Source of the DNA: Salinimicrobium sp035607535
Lineage (GTDB): Bacteria; Bacteroidota; Bacteroidia; Flavobacteriales; Flavobacteriaceae
DNA: 64,000 nt
NCBI RefSeq assembly: GCF_035607535.1
Contig: NZ_JAYDZX010000011.1
Coordinates: 124,001-188,000, forward strand
Reading direction: 5' to 3'
Shown here: positions 51,037-60,182 of the stretch, one piece after another
Position numbering within the stretch: the stretch's first letter is position 1
Layout: each line of letters starts with the position of its first letter
Notes under the pieces: model-generated
The model's input: the letters and a program-made list of their open reading frames with translations, nothing else
Database searches by the model: none
Told to the model about the DNA's origin: nothing
Position numbers and translations under genes: made by a program

Positions 51037-53541
51037 ATGATCACGAGCATTAAGCGGCACCACTCAAGTGCCTTAATTTTTTCTTTAATTTTTCTCTTTT
51101 CCCTTTCTGCCTTTGCACAGGCACCGCGATATGAAGTTTCGGGCAAGGTCACCGATGAACAGGGAACTCCTTTGGAATATGCCACAATCTCTTTCCAAAG
51201 CACCGCGGACCCTTCTAATGTGAATGGGGGAATTACAGATCCACAGGGAAATTTTTCTATAGAGGTACGGGAAGGGACCTATAACATTACTGTTGAGTTC
51301 ATTTCTTTTGAACCTAAAACTTTTTCTAACCGGCAAATCACCAGTGATGTAAATATGGGAACTATTGAGCTTGGGATGGCCGCAGGCGAGCTGGACGAAG
51401 TGGTCGTAACTGCAGAGACCACTCAGGTGGAAGTAAGATTAGACAAAAAGATCTACAATATAGGAAAAGACCTTACTACTGCAGGAGGAACTGTAGCCGA
51501 TGCACTTAACAACGTTCCCTCTGTTGCAGTAGACATCAACGGGGGAATAAGCTTGAGAGGAAACGAGAATGTTCGAATCCTTATTAATGGAAAACCTTCA
51601 GCCATGGCAGGTTTTGGGAGCACTGATGTTCTCGCGCAGCTACCTGCAGATGCCATTGAAAGAGTGGAGGTGATCACCTCTCCATCAGCCAGGTATGATG
51701 CAGAAGGAACTGCAGGTATTCTAAACATCATCCTGCGAAAGGAAAAGACTCTCGGCTTTAATGGTTCTGTCAACCTCAACGTGGGATATCCCGACAATGC
51801 CGGGATTTCAACAAATGTTAACCTGAGAACCGATAAATTTAACATTTTCAATACCACAGGCTATAGGTACTTTGACGCACCGGGGAATGGATATTTTGAT
51901 ACCCGCTTCAACGAAAACAGCGCCGTATTTTTTGACCGCATAATTGAGGATAGAAATATTGAACGAATTAACCGGGGCTTCAATACCAATCTTGGAATTG
52001 AATATTACATCACAGATCGCTCCTCTCTAACCGCTACAGCTTTTTACAGAACGGGGGAAGATGAAGATCTCACTACGAATGTTACTACGAATTTCCTGGA
52101 TGGATCTGAAGTATATGGAACCACCAGGAGAGAAAACCAGATGGAAGAGGATAACAGTTACCAGTTCTCTCTTAATTACATGAACCGTTTTAATGATAGC
52201 GGACATCAGTTAACTGCTGATATTCAAATTGAGCGGGATGAAGAAGTTCAAACAACCTCAATTAATGAAGAGGAGGATTTCAATGACATCGCCTATGAGA
52301 ATTTCCTTTATGCAGAACATATTGATCAGACAGAAACTCAAAACGAGTATTTAATTCAGGCAGATTATGTACTGCCATTTGGGGAAGACTCTCAGTTTGA
52401 GGCAGGTTACCGCGGAAATTTTGAAAATGAAGTTACAGATTACGATTTGTTTCAACAGGAAGAAGATGGTGGCGAGCTTCAATATGACGAGGAATTGAGT
52501 AATGTTTTTGATTATACAGAAAATGTGCAGGCTCTTTATTCTCAATATGGTACCAAGCTGGGAGATTTTTCTTTTCTACTGGGACTTCGTTTGGAGTACA
52601 CCAACTTAAAAGGAGAAATCGAATCTGAATTAACAGAGGAGCAATTGAGAGAGGTCTTTGGCTTTCCTATCGATACAAGTTTTGACAATGATTATTTAGG
52701 TTTTTTCCCAACAGTCAACGTTATTTACGAGATCGCTGAAACAGAAAATATTACTCTGGGCTACAATAGAAGAATAAACAGGCCGAGAGGCTGGTTCATT
52801 AACCCTTTCCCTTCCCGCAGCAGTACCAATAACATTTTCCAGGGAAATCCTAACCTACAGCCTGCTTTTTCAAATGCTTTTGATCTTGGGTATCTTAAAA
52901 GGTGGGATAAGCTTACTTTGACCTCTTCCGTCTACTATCAAAGAGAAACTGATGCTTTTGAGAGAATTGAACAAAATGTGGAGGGAAGTAACGTGATAAG
53001 AACCATTCCTGTGAATCTCTCCAGCAATGAACGAACAGGAGCCGAACTCGGTCTCTTATACAATCCTGCAAAATGGTTAAGACTTAATGGAAGTTTCAAC
53101 TATTTCAACTTTAAAACTGAAGGAGAATTTGATGGAGAAGATTACAATGCAGAAAATTCCAGTTACTTTGCCAGGTTTAGTTCTAAGGTAACTCTTCCGG
53201 CGAAAATAGACTGGCAAACAAATGCATTTTACAGAGGTGCTTCTGAAGGGGTGCAGGGAACCACAGACGGTCTTTTATCTATAGATGTGGCGCTAAGTAA
53301 GGAACTGTTTAAGGAGAATGCTACCTTGTCGTTTAACGTAAGAGATCTTTTAAATTCGAGGAAAAGGGAAACCTTTACCACCACAAATACTTATGAAAGG
53401 TATAGTGAGTTCCAGTGGAGACAGCGTTCCTTTAATCTTTCATTCATTTACAGGTTCAACCAACAACGCCGCGACCAGCAAAGACAACAAAGAAGAGACG
53501 CCAATGCAGGTGATATGGATGACGAAGGAGGAGAATTTTAA
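51037..53541 (+). CDS. TonB-dependent receptor-like outer-membrane protein
   Basis: 834 residues. A Sec signal peptide ends near SAFAQ (residue 28). Then come a CarboxypepD_reg domain (YEVSGKVTDEQGTPLEYATIS, about 32-115), a TonB plug (VADALNNVPSVAVDINGGISLRGNENVRILINGKP, about 145-230) and a beta-barrel of the outer membrane beta-barrel family (PF14905). The last residues are an unusual Gln/Arg/Asp stretch (RRDQQRQQRRD) followed by an acidic tail, not a typical Phe-terminal barrel end. No SusD partner, so not a classic glycan-uptake pair. Ligand unknown. Confidence 0.9.
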   Translation: MITSIKRHHSSALIFSLIFLFSLSAFAQAPRYEVSGKVTDEQGTPLEYATISFQSTADPSNVNGGITDPQGNFSIEVREGTYNITVEFISFEPKTFSNRQITSDVNMGTIELGMAAGELDEVVVTAETTQVEVRLDKKIYNIGKDLTTAGGTVADALNNVPSVAVDINGGISLRGNENVRILINGKPSAMAGFGSTDVLAQLPADAIERVEVITSPSARYDAEGTAGILNIILRKEKTLGFNGSVNLNVGYPDNAGISTNVNLRTDKFNIFNTTGYRYFDAPGNGYFDTRFNENSAVFFDRIIEDRNIERINRGFNTNLGIEYYITDRSSLTATAFYRTGEDEDLTTNVTTNFLDGSEVYGTTRRENQMEEDNSYQFSLNYMNRFNDSGHQLTADIQIERDEEVQTTSINEEEDFNDIAYENFLYAEHIDQTETQNEYLIQADYVLPFGEDSQFEAGYRGNFENEVTDYDLFQQEEDGGELQYDEELSNVFDYTENVQALYSQYGTKLGDFSFLLGLRLEYTNLKGEIESELTEEQLREVFGFPIDTSFDNDYLGFFPTVNVIYEIAETENITLGYNRRINRPRGWFINPFPSRSSTNNIFQGNPNLQPAFSNAFDLGYLKRWDKLTLTSSVYYQRETDAFERIEQNVEGSNVIRTIPVNLSSNERTGAELGLLYNPAKWLRLNGSFNYFNFKTEGEFDGEDYNAENSSYFARFSSKVTLPAKIDWQTNAFYRGASEGVQGTTDGLLSIDVALSKELFKENATLSFNVRDLLNSRKRETFTTTNTYERYSEFQWRQRSFNLSFIYRFNQQRRDQQRQQRRDANAGDMDDEGGEF

Positions 53542-53554
53542 ATCCTAAAAGCTA

Positions 53555-53600
53555 TATAAAATAATAAGAGCCGTCGGTCGACGGCTCTTATTATTTTATA
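53555..53600. terminator. bidirectional terminator, 22-bp palindrome
   Basis: A perfect 22-bp stem (outer part TATAAAATAATAAGAG, inner CCGTCG) with a two-base centre GT. The A/T-rich outer half supplies the U tract on both strands. It follows the TonB receptor gene. Confidence 0.88.
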
Positions 53601-53628
53601 CTTGTCTACAATTTGAATTTTTGCCAAA

Positions 53629-53652
53629 AAAAAAGGACTAATGTCCTTTTTT
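53629..53652 (-). terminator. terminator for the small membrane protein gene
   Basis: AAAAAAGGAC / GTCCTTTTTT, 10-bp stem with a TAAT loop. On the minus strand the T run extends to nine, so it mainly stops transcription from the gene at 53651-53824. Confidence 0.8.
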
Positions 53653-53824
53653 AAGCTTTTTCTCTTTCGAGGCGTTTCTTTTCTTTCCTTTCGTCAAGCA
53701 TCTCTTTTACTGCACCACCAATCCAGTAAGGGATAATTGCAGTCAAGAATAACATTACCCAAAATCCGATAAGTAGAATTATAAGGAAAGCTAAGAAGCC
53801 CAGATATTGATCAAATTCAAACAT
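53651..53824 (-). CDS. small single-pass membrane protein
   Basis: 57 residues from the ATG at 53824; the frame is open further upstream, but the promoter lies in that part. A hydrophobic helix of about 25 residues (LGFLAFLIILLIGFWVMLFLT) is followed by an amphipathic basic C-terminus (DERKEKKRLEREK). I do not recognise a family. Single gene with its own promoter and terminator, which supports that it is real. Confidence 0.7.
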   Translation of the reverse strand: MFEFDQYLGFLAFLIILLIGFWVMLFLTAIIPYWIGGAVKEMLDERKEKKRLEREKA

Positions 53825-53849
53825 GTTTCCTATTTTATTGAATCTTTGC

Positions 53850-53881
53850 CAAAGATAGAAACTCTGGGAAGTTATCGCAAA
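53850..53881 (-). promoter_or_regulatory. Bacteroidetes-type promoter for the small membrane protein
   Basis: On the minus strand: TTTG (53878-53881), 20 bases, TATCTTTG (53850-53857). Exact matches to both boxes, 25 bases before the ATG. The -7 box is half of an inverted repeat ATCTTTG-C-CAAAGAT (53843-53857). Confidence 0.7.
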
Positions 53882-53988
53882 AGTTTTTATTTTATTTTTC
53901 TCCAACTCCCAGATTAATACTCCCTGAAATAATTCGGGAAAAGCCCAATTTTGTTCCTTTTAAAGGTGTATAGATTTTAGCGAAAATG

Positions 53989-53996
53989 TAAATTTG
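53989..53996 (+). promoter_or_regulatory. candidate -7 box for fumC
   Basis: TAAATTTG, exact TAnnTTTG, 19 bases before the ATG at 54016. No TTTG at the right distance upstream. Confidence 0.45.
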
Positions 53997-54015
53997 TAGT
54001 AAATCAATTTACATC

Positions 54016-55413
54016 ATGGACTACAGAATTGAAAAAGATACCATGGGGGAAGTAAAAGTCCCCTCAGATAAACTATGGGGAGCCCAGACTGAACGCTCCA
54101 GAAATAACTTCAAAATTGGCGCTCCGGGATCTATGCCTCTGGAGATCATCTACGGCTTTGCATACCTAAAGAAAGCTGCCGCTTTTACAAATTGCGAACT
54201 AGGGGTACTGCCGGTGGATAAAAGAGATCTTATTGCACAAGTCTGTGATGAGATACTGGAGGGGAAGCATGATGATCAATTTCCACTGGTAATTTGGCAA
54301 ACAGGAAGCGGAACCCAGAGCAATATGAACCTCAATGAGGTGATCGCCAACCGCGCCCAGCAATTGGCAGGAAGAACTATAGGGGAAGGAGAAAAAGTAC
54401 TTTCCCCCAATGATGATGTGAACAAATCCCAATCTTCAAATGATACTTTCCCTACAGGGATGCACATCGCAGTTTATAAGAAAATTGTGGAAGTCACCAT
54501 TCCTGGAGTAAGACAACTTCGCAATACTCTGAAGAAAAAATCAGATCAATTCAAGGATGTAGTAAAAATAGGGCGTACCCATTTCATGGATGCCACTCCC
54601 CTCACCCTTGGGCAGGAGTTTAGCGGTTATGTTTCTCAGCTGGACCATGGTCTTAATGCCCTGGAAAACACTTTACCACACCTTTCTGAACTGGCCCTGG
54701 GAGGAACAGCAGTAGGTACAGGATTAAATACCCCAAAGGGTTATTCTAAACGCGTAGCCGAGTTCATAGCAAAATTCACCGAACTGCCTTTCGTTTCGGC
54801 ACCTAATAAATTCGAAGCTCTTGCCGCTCATGATGCTTTCGTGGAAACCCACGGAGCTTTAAAAACTCTGGCAGTATCTCTTAACAAGATCGCCAATGAC
54901 GTACGTATGTTGGCTTCGGGTCCCAGAAGTGGAATTGGGGAAATCTTTATTCCTGCAAATGAACCCGGTTCTTCTATTATGCCAGGAAAGGTGAACCCTA
55001 CCCAGGTAGAAGCCCTTACAATGGTTTGTGCCCAGGTGATTGGTAATGATGTTACTATCAACGTGGGAGGAATGCAGGGACAGTTTGAGCTCAATGTGTT
55101 TAAACCTGTAATGGCTGCAAACATTCTTCAAAGCGCACAATTATTGGGAGATGCCTGCGCTTCTTTCGATGAGCATTGCGCCGTTGGAATTGAACCAAAC
55201 AAGCCAAGAATACAGGAGTTATTGAACAATTCCCTTATGCTGGTAACAGCTCTCAACACCAGGATTGGTTACTATAAAGCGGCAGAGATCGCCAATACAG
55301 CTCATCAAAATGGAACTACTCTAAAGGAAGAGGCAGTGAATCTGGGCTATGTTACAGCCGAACAATTTGATGAATGGGTAAAACCAAAAGATATGGTTGG
55401 AGGATTGAAGTAA
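54016..55413 (+). CDS. fumC: class II fumarate hydratase
   Basis: 465 residues, the standard FumC length. The start DTMGEVKVPSDKLWGAQTERS, TGSGTQSNMNLNEVIANRA, the active-site His region GRTHFMDATPLTLGQE and the fumarase/aspartase signature GSSIMPGKVNPTQ are all intact. Iron-independent hydration of fumarate to L-malate in the TCA cycle; homotetramer. Monocistronic, with its own promoter box and terminator. Confidence 0.97.
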   Translation: MDYRIEKDTMGEVKVPSDKLWGAQTERSRNNFKIGAPGSMPLEIIYGFAYLKKAAAFTNCELGVLPVDKRDLIAQVCDEILEGKHDDQFPLVIWQTGSGTQSNMNLNEVIANRAQQLAGRTIGEGEKVLSPNDDVNKSQSSNDTFPTGMHIAVYKKIVEVTIPGVRQLRNTLKKKSDQFKDVVKIGRTHFMDATPLTLGQEFSGYVSQLDHGLNALENTLPHLSELALGGTAVGTGLNTPKGYSKRVAEFIAKFTELPFVSAPNKFEALAAHDAFVETHGALKTLAVSLNKIANDVRMLASGPRSGIGEIFIPANEPGSSIMPGKVNPTQVEALTMVCAQVIGNDVTINVGGMQGQFELNVFKPVMAANILQSAQLLGDACASFDEHCAVGIEPNKPRIQELLNNSLMLVTALNTRIGYYKAAEIANTAHQNGTTLKEEAVNLGYVTAEQFDEWVKPKDMVGGLK

Positions 55414-55432
55414 GCACCTAAATTACCTTACC

Positions 55433-55477
55433 AAAAGGTCTCCAAAAAGGATGTTTTTGGAGACCTTTTATTTTTTG
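55433..55477 (+). terminator. intrinsic terminator after fumC
   Basis: A perfect 16-bp stem AAAAGGTCTCCAAAAA with its complement and a GGATG loop, then ATTTTTT. Confidence 0.92.
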
Positions 55478-55549
55478 CATTTAGCGCCCTATGCTTTCTT
55501 AATATTTTAAATAAAAAACATAATTTCGCAGCCATATCCCCTACCAATA

Positions 55550-55951
55550 ATGATAAAGAAAGTTCAACTGGACTGCGGAGTCATCTGGGTTCACGACAGA
55601 ATTCTCGTAAATGAGATGAATGAAGGCGCTCTACTTGACGTGCAGACCAATAGAGAGATCTTACAAATAGGTTGCAACAACTTCGGTAAAGAATTTTTCG
55701 GGTACATTTCCCACAGGATCAATTCGTATGCAGTAAACCCAATGGTTTACCGGGAATCTGCAGAACATCCACAGCTCAAAGCCATTGCAGTTGTTTCAGA
55801 AAATAAACAGGTGCGCGAAACTGCCCGCCTGGAACAGCAGTTCTATACTAACAAGAACTCCTTCGGGATCTTTAGCTCCCTCGAAGAGGCGAAAGATTGG
55901 ATGAATGAGCAGATCAACAGCTATTCAAAAGCAAATTCCTTAAGCGAATAG
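55550..55951 (+). CDS. SpoIIAA/STAS-like hypothetical protein
   Basis: 133 residues, soluble. The general pattern (short N-terminal strands, ILVNEMNEGALLDVQTNREILQ, KAIAVVSENKQVRETARLEQ, and an ending SSLEEAKDWMNEQI) resembles SpoIIAA-like STAS-fold proteins and is close in layout to the protein at 2209. Family assignment is tentative. Its 3' end overlaps the end of the convergent hutH gene by 31 bases. Confidence 0.65.
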   Translation: MIKKVQLDCGVIWVHDRILVNEMNEGALLDVQTNREILQIGCNNFGKEFFGYISHRINSYAVNPMVYRESAEHPQLKAIAVVSENKQVRETARLEQQFYTNKNSFGIFSSLEEAKDWMNEQINSYSKANSLSE

Positions 55952-57426
55952 GTTTCCAGGAATTTTTTCGCTTTTTGTATGAAGGGTGCCATAACCACAT
56001 CCTCTTTCACCAGAGGCACCTCTTTGCGGAATTCGGTTATTAGTTTCTGAAGTACAGGGGATGTCTTGTATGGCCCCCTGTAAGAAAGGGCCTGTGAAGC
56101 ATTGTAGAGTTCTATAGCCAATATCGTAGAGACATTTTCTACCACCTTTATTGCTTTTGTAGCAGCATTAGCTCCCATACTCACGTGATCTTCCTGTCCA
56201 TTTGATGATACGATAGAATCTACACTAGCCGGAGTACATAGCTGTTTGTTCTGACTAACTATACTCGCGGCCGTGTACTGCGGAATCATAAAACCACTGT
56301 TCAAACCTGGTGCATCAACTAAAAACGCGGGACCTCTCAATCCCGAGACCAGTTGGTATATCCTTCTTTCTGAAATATTTCCAAGTTCGGCCATAGCAAT
56401 AGCTAAATAATCCAGCGACAATGCGAGTGGCTGCCCGTGAAAGTTCCCTCCGGAAATCACCTTGTCGGCATCCACAAAAATATTGGGATTATCTGTGACC
56501 GAATTGATCTCGGTCTTGAAACATTTGTAGACAAAATCCAGAGTATCCTTGCTGGCACCATGAACCTGCGGTATACACCTGAAGGAATAAGGATCCTGAA
56601 CATTTTGCTTTACCTGCTTTGCGATCTCACTTCCGGCAAGGATCTTTCTGATCCTTTCGGCCGTTTTGATCTGCCCCCTGTGCGGCCTTACGAGGTGCAC
56701 CAGCTCATCAAAAGGGGAAGTATTGCAATCGTAGGCATCAACAGATAAGGCGCCAATGATATCGGCCCACATGGATAATCTGCCAGACCTTATAAGAGCA
56801 TGCACCCCATGAGCGCTCATAAACTGAGTTCCGTTGAGAAGTGCCAGCCCCTCTTTGGATTGAAGAGTTATTGGTCTCCACCCGAATTTCTCAAGCATTT
56901 CTTCGGAAGAGATCACCTCGCCCTCATGATATACTTCACCCTTACCTATTAAAGGAAGTGACAAATGAGCCAAAGGTGCCAGATCCCCTGAAGCCCCTAA
57001 TGAACCCTGGGAATAAACCACCGGAAGAATATCTTCATTATAGAATTCGATCAACCTGTTCACTGTCTTTAGAGAAACTCCTGAGTGCCCGTAGCTCAAA
57101 GATTGTATCTTAAGCAGGAGCATTAATCTTACAATTGGTTTTGAAACCTTTTCACCTGTGCCGCAGGCATGGGACATTACCAGGTTTTCCTGGAGCTTTG
57201 TTAGGTTTTCAGAAGATATCTTCACATTACACAGCGACCCAAATCCTGTATTGATCCCGTAGACAGGAGTTTTATTCTCCTTCATCTTATCATCAAGATA
57301 TTTCCTCGCCTTTTCAATATTGTATATTGCTTCCTCGCTAAGGGCCAGGCTTTTTTTGTTTTCTATGATCTCCCTTATCTCTTCAATATCAAGAACAGAA
57401 GAACTTATATAGTGACAATCTCTCAT
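55921..57426 (-). CDS. hutH: histidine ammonia-lyase family enzyme
   Basis: 501 residues. The self-processing ASG triad that forms the MIO electrophile is in GSLGASGDLAPLAH, with INTGFGSL and NFHGQPLAL further supporting the family. Deaminates histidine to urocanate; a few relatives act on tyrosine or phenylalanine. The other hut genes (hutU, hutI, hutG) are not here. Start and nnr stop share one base (TAATG), so the two genes are translationally coupled. Confidence 0.9.
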   Translation of the reverse strand: MRDCHYISSSVLDIEEIREIIENKKSLALSEEAIYNIEKARKYLDDKMKENKTPVYGINTGFGSLCNVKISSENLTKLQENLVMSHACGTGEKVSKPIVRLMLLLKIQSLSYGHSGVSLKTVNRLIEFYNEDILPVVYSQGSLGASGDLAPLAHLSLPLIGKGEVYHEGEVISSEEMLEKFGWRPITLQSKEGLALLNGTQFMSAHGVHALIRSGRLSMWADIIGALSVDAYDCNTSPFDELVHLVRPHRGQIKTAERIRKILAGSEIAKQVKQNVQDPYSFRCIPQVHGASKDTLDFVYKCFKTEINSVTDNPNIFVDADKVISGGNFHGQPLALSLDYLAIAMAELGNISERRIYQLVSGLRGPAFLVDAPGLNSGFMIPQYTAASIVSQNKQLCTPASVDSIVSSNGQEDHVSMGANAATKAIKVVENVSTILAIELYNASQALSYRGPYKTSPVLQKLITEFRKEVPLVKEDVVMAPFIQKAKKFLETYSLKEFAFE

Positions 57427-58955
57427 TAGGAATTGTTGGTTTGTTTGGTTTCAAAAAGGTCAAAAATGGCCGCTCCTGTATTTTTTGCAATATCCCCAGC
57501 TACCACTCCTTCATAACTGAATTTTTCTGCGGCAAGGTCTCCTGCCTTTCCGTGCAGATAAGCCCCCAGCACTGCAGCCCGCAAGGAATCGTAGCCCTGA
57601 CCGATAAGTGCTGTGATCACTCCCGTAAGGACATCACCGCTTCCTGCAGTTGCCATTCCGGGGTTTCCGGAGGTATTAATGAACAGATCATTGGGTGTAA
57701 CAACAAAGGTATAGGTGCCTTTTATAAGCACGATCACCTTATATTCTCTGGTAAAGGATTTTACTTTTTCCAGTTTTTCGAAATCGTCTTTCCAGGAGCC
57801 TATCAACCGTTCGAGCTCTTTTGGGTGAGGCGTTAGAACACTTCCCTCCGGAATAAGCCTGAGCAATTCATTCTTTTTGGAAAGAATATTGAGCCCATCG
57901 GCATCTATGACCATTGGTTTTTTATTCATTTTAAGCAGCCGTTCAAAAGCTTCAATGGTTTCTTCCTTTGTCCCCACTCCTACTCCAAAGCCTATTACAT
58001 CTGGATCAAGATCGAATTGAATATTTGTGAGAATTTCCTTGTGAGGATCTGTGATCACCATGGCTTCGGGTAATGCTGTTTGAAGTATATCGTAGCCGCA
58101 CTTTGGGGAGTAGATGGTAACCAGTCCTGCACCGGCACGTAAGGCCGCAGTTGCTGCGAGACATACACTTCCAATTTTTCCATAGCTACCGCCAATGATA
58201 AGGGCATGACCATAATTTCCTTTATGGGAAAATCTTTGCCGCGGCCTGTAGAGTGCACGGGCTTCAGGTTTGGAAATCAGTTCGGCTACAGCCCCCGTCT
58301 GTTTTAAAAATCCAGCATCAAGGCCAATATCCAGGATTTGTAGATCTCCAACAAAGGGTGCAGTATCGGGCATGTAAAATGCCATTTTTGGCACCTGAAA
58401 AGTTATAGTGTAGCTGGCCCTGATGATCGATTCCAGATCCTCAACAGCGGCATCGGCCATTAGACCCGAAGGCATATCTATTGCCAGAACAAAAGCACCC
58501 GATGCATTTATATGCCGCACCAGTCCTGCTACCCAATCTGGTAACGGCCGGTTCAATCCCACTCCGAATATGGCATCCACAACGAAATCACCATAATTGA
58601 TCTCAGGGAACTCATCTTCAGATTTTAGCAGGACAGGCCATTTCTTGGTCCGGTTCTTTACCCGGTCATAGTTTATCAGAAAATCCTGCGATCGCTGGTC
58701 ACTGTAGTTCACAATGTAAATAGTGACGTCATAACCGGCTTCGATCAATTGTCTTCCCACTACCAGGCCGTCACCCCCATTGTTTCCTATTCCGCAGAAG
58801 ATCTTAACAGGAATGGGCGCTCCCTGCAGGCGCTTATGGATCTCCTCAAAGACCTTAGTAGCTGCCCTTTCCATAAGTTCGTCGGAAGATATCCCCTGCT
58901 TTTCAATAGTCAGCTTATCGGCCTCCTTGACTTGTTTGGCACTAAGGATCTTCAT
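57426..58955 (-). CDS. nnr: bifunctional NAD(P)H-hydrate epimerase / ADP-dependent dehydratase
   Basis: 509 residues. The N-terminal ~215 residues are the epimerase (YjeF_N: CGIGNNGGDGLVVGRQL, AIDMPSGL), the rest the ADP-dependent dehydratase (YjeF_C: VIDADGLNIL, TPHPKELERL, GSGDVLTGVI). Repairs NAD(P)H damaged by hydration. The fusion is the usual bacterial form. A TATATTTG -7 box lies at 58981-58988 on the minus strand. Confidence 0.95.
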   Translation of the reverse strand: MKILSAKQVKEADKLTIEKQGISSDELMERAATKVFEEIHKRLQGAPIPVKIFCGIGNNGGDGLVVGRQLIEAGYDVTIYIVNYSDQRSQDFLINYDRVKNRTKKWPVLLKSEDEFPEINYGDFVVDAIFGVGLNRPLPDWVAGLVRHINASGAFVLAIDMPSGLMADAAVEDLESIIRASYTITFQVPKMAFYMPDTAPFVGDLQILDIGLDAGFLKQTGAVAELISKPEARALYRPRQRFSHKGNYGHALIIGGSYGKIGSVCLAATAALRAGAGLVTIYSPKCGYDILQTALPEAMVITDPHKEILTNIQFDLDPDVIGFGVGVGTKEETIEAFERLLKMNKKPMVIDADGLNILSKKNELLRLIPEGSVLTPHPKELERLIGSWKDDFEKLEKVKSFTREYKVIVLIKGTYTFVVTPNDLFINTSGNPGMATAGSGDVLTGVITALIGQGYDSLRAAVLGAYLHGKAGDLAAEKFSYEGVVAGDIAKNTGAAIFDLFETKQTNNS

Positions 58956-59071
58956 AGGGTGGTGCTTTTGAAAACTAATACAAATATAGAATTTCCTGCG
59001 GCCCTATCGTTTGCCCGACTTATTTCTGTTGAAAAATTATGCTTTAAACCCGCATTCCTTTCTGAAATTAA

Positions 59072-59079
59072 TAAATTTG
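59072..59079 (+). promoter_or_regulatory. candidate -7 box for gcvT
   Basis: TAAATTTG, exact TAnnTTTG, 17 bases before the gcvT ATG at 59097. No good -33 match. Confidence 0.45.
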
Positions 59080-59096
59080 CGCAAAATTTTATTCAA

Positions 59097-60179
59097 ATGA
59101 AGAATACTGCCCTTAGCTCTACTCATAAAGAACTTGGTGCCAAAATGGTACCTTTTGCAGGTTATAATATGCCTGTATCCTATGAAGGTGTAAATATTGA
59201 ACACGAGACCGTGAGAAAAGCGGTTGGTGTTTTTGATGTATCCCATATGGGCGAATTCCTTATTACCGGAAAAAATGCCCTGGATTTGATTCAGAAGATA
59301 AGTTCTAATGATGTCTCCAAACTAACAGATGGAAAGGCACAGTACAGTTGTATGCCAAACAACGAAGGTGGAATTGTAGACGATCTTATCATTTACCGCT
59401 TTAATGAAGAGAAATACCTACTGGTGGTCAATGCCTCTAATATCGAGAAGGATTGGAACTGGATCTCTCAGCACAACAGCATGGATGCAACTATGCGAGA
59501 TCTTTCCGATGAATATTCGCTCCTGGCTATACAGGGGCCTAAGGCTGCCGAAGCTATGCAGTCTCTTACCGACGTGAACCTTTCAGAAATAAAGTTCTAC
59601 ACCTTTAAAGTAGCTCCATTTGCCGGCGTGGAAAATGTCATCATATCGGCTACCGGATATACCGGAAGTGGCGGATTTGAGATCTACGTGAAGAACGAAG
59701 ATGCCCAGCGGGTATGGGACCAGGTTTTTGAGGCTGGTGCAGACTACGGTATCAAACCCATTGGTCTTGCTGCGAGAGACACTCTGCGTCTTGAAATGGG
59801 ATTCTGCCTTTACGGAAATGATATCGATGACACTACTTCCCCAATTGAAGCAGGTCTCGGCTGGATCACCAAATTCACTAAGGACTTCGTAAATTCTGAA
59901 GCTTTAAAAGAGCAAAAAGAAAAGGGACCACAACGCAAACTCATTGGTTTTGAACTTGATGAGCGCGGAATTCCCCGCCAGGGATATGAAATTGTAGATG
60001 ATAATGGCAAGGTTATTGGCAACGTTACCTCAGGAACCATGTCTCCTTCTCTAGAAAAAGGGATTGGAATGGGCTATGTTCCTGTAGAGTATGCCACCCC
60101 GGGAAGTAAAATTAATATTCAGATACGCAAAAAAGCTCTTCCTGCTACAGTGGTAAAAATGCCATTTTATAAAGGATAG
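59097..60179 (+). CDS. gcvT: glycine cleavage system aminomethyltransferase (T protein)
   Basis: 360 residues from the ATG at 59097; the frame is open upstream, but that part overlaps the opposite nnr gene and is not family sequence. The conserved start HKELGAKMVPFAGYNMPVSYEG, VFDVSHMGEF with the catalytic Asp, and YTGSGGFEIY are all present. Transfers the methylene from the lipoyl H protein to tetrahydrofolate. gcvH and gcvP are not in the window. Followed 3 bases later by the RmlD-like gene. Confidence 0.95.
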   Translation: MKNTALSSTHKELGAKMVPFAGYNMPVSYEGVNIEHETVRKAVGVFDVSHMGEFLITGKNALDLIQKISSNDVSKLTDGKAQYSCMPNNEGGIVDDLIIYRFNEEKYLLVVNASNIEKDWNWISQHNSMDATMRDLSDEYSLLAIQGPKAAEAMQSLTDVNLSEIKFYTFKVAPFAGVENVIISATGYTGSGGFEIYVKNEDAQRVWDQVFEAGADYGIKPIGLAARDTLRLEMGFCLYGNDIDDTTSPIEAGLGWITKFTKDFVNSEALKEQKEKGPQRKLIGFELDERGIPRQGYEIVDDNGKVIGNVTSGTMSPSLEKGIGMGYVPVEYATPGSKINIQIRKKALPATVVKMPFYKG

Positions 60180-60182
60180 TTT

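Noticed and set aside
58749..59096. 116-codon N-terminal extension of gcvT
   Set aside because: It runs antisense to nnr, shares no family sequence, and a promoter box lies just before the ATG at 59097.
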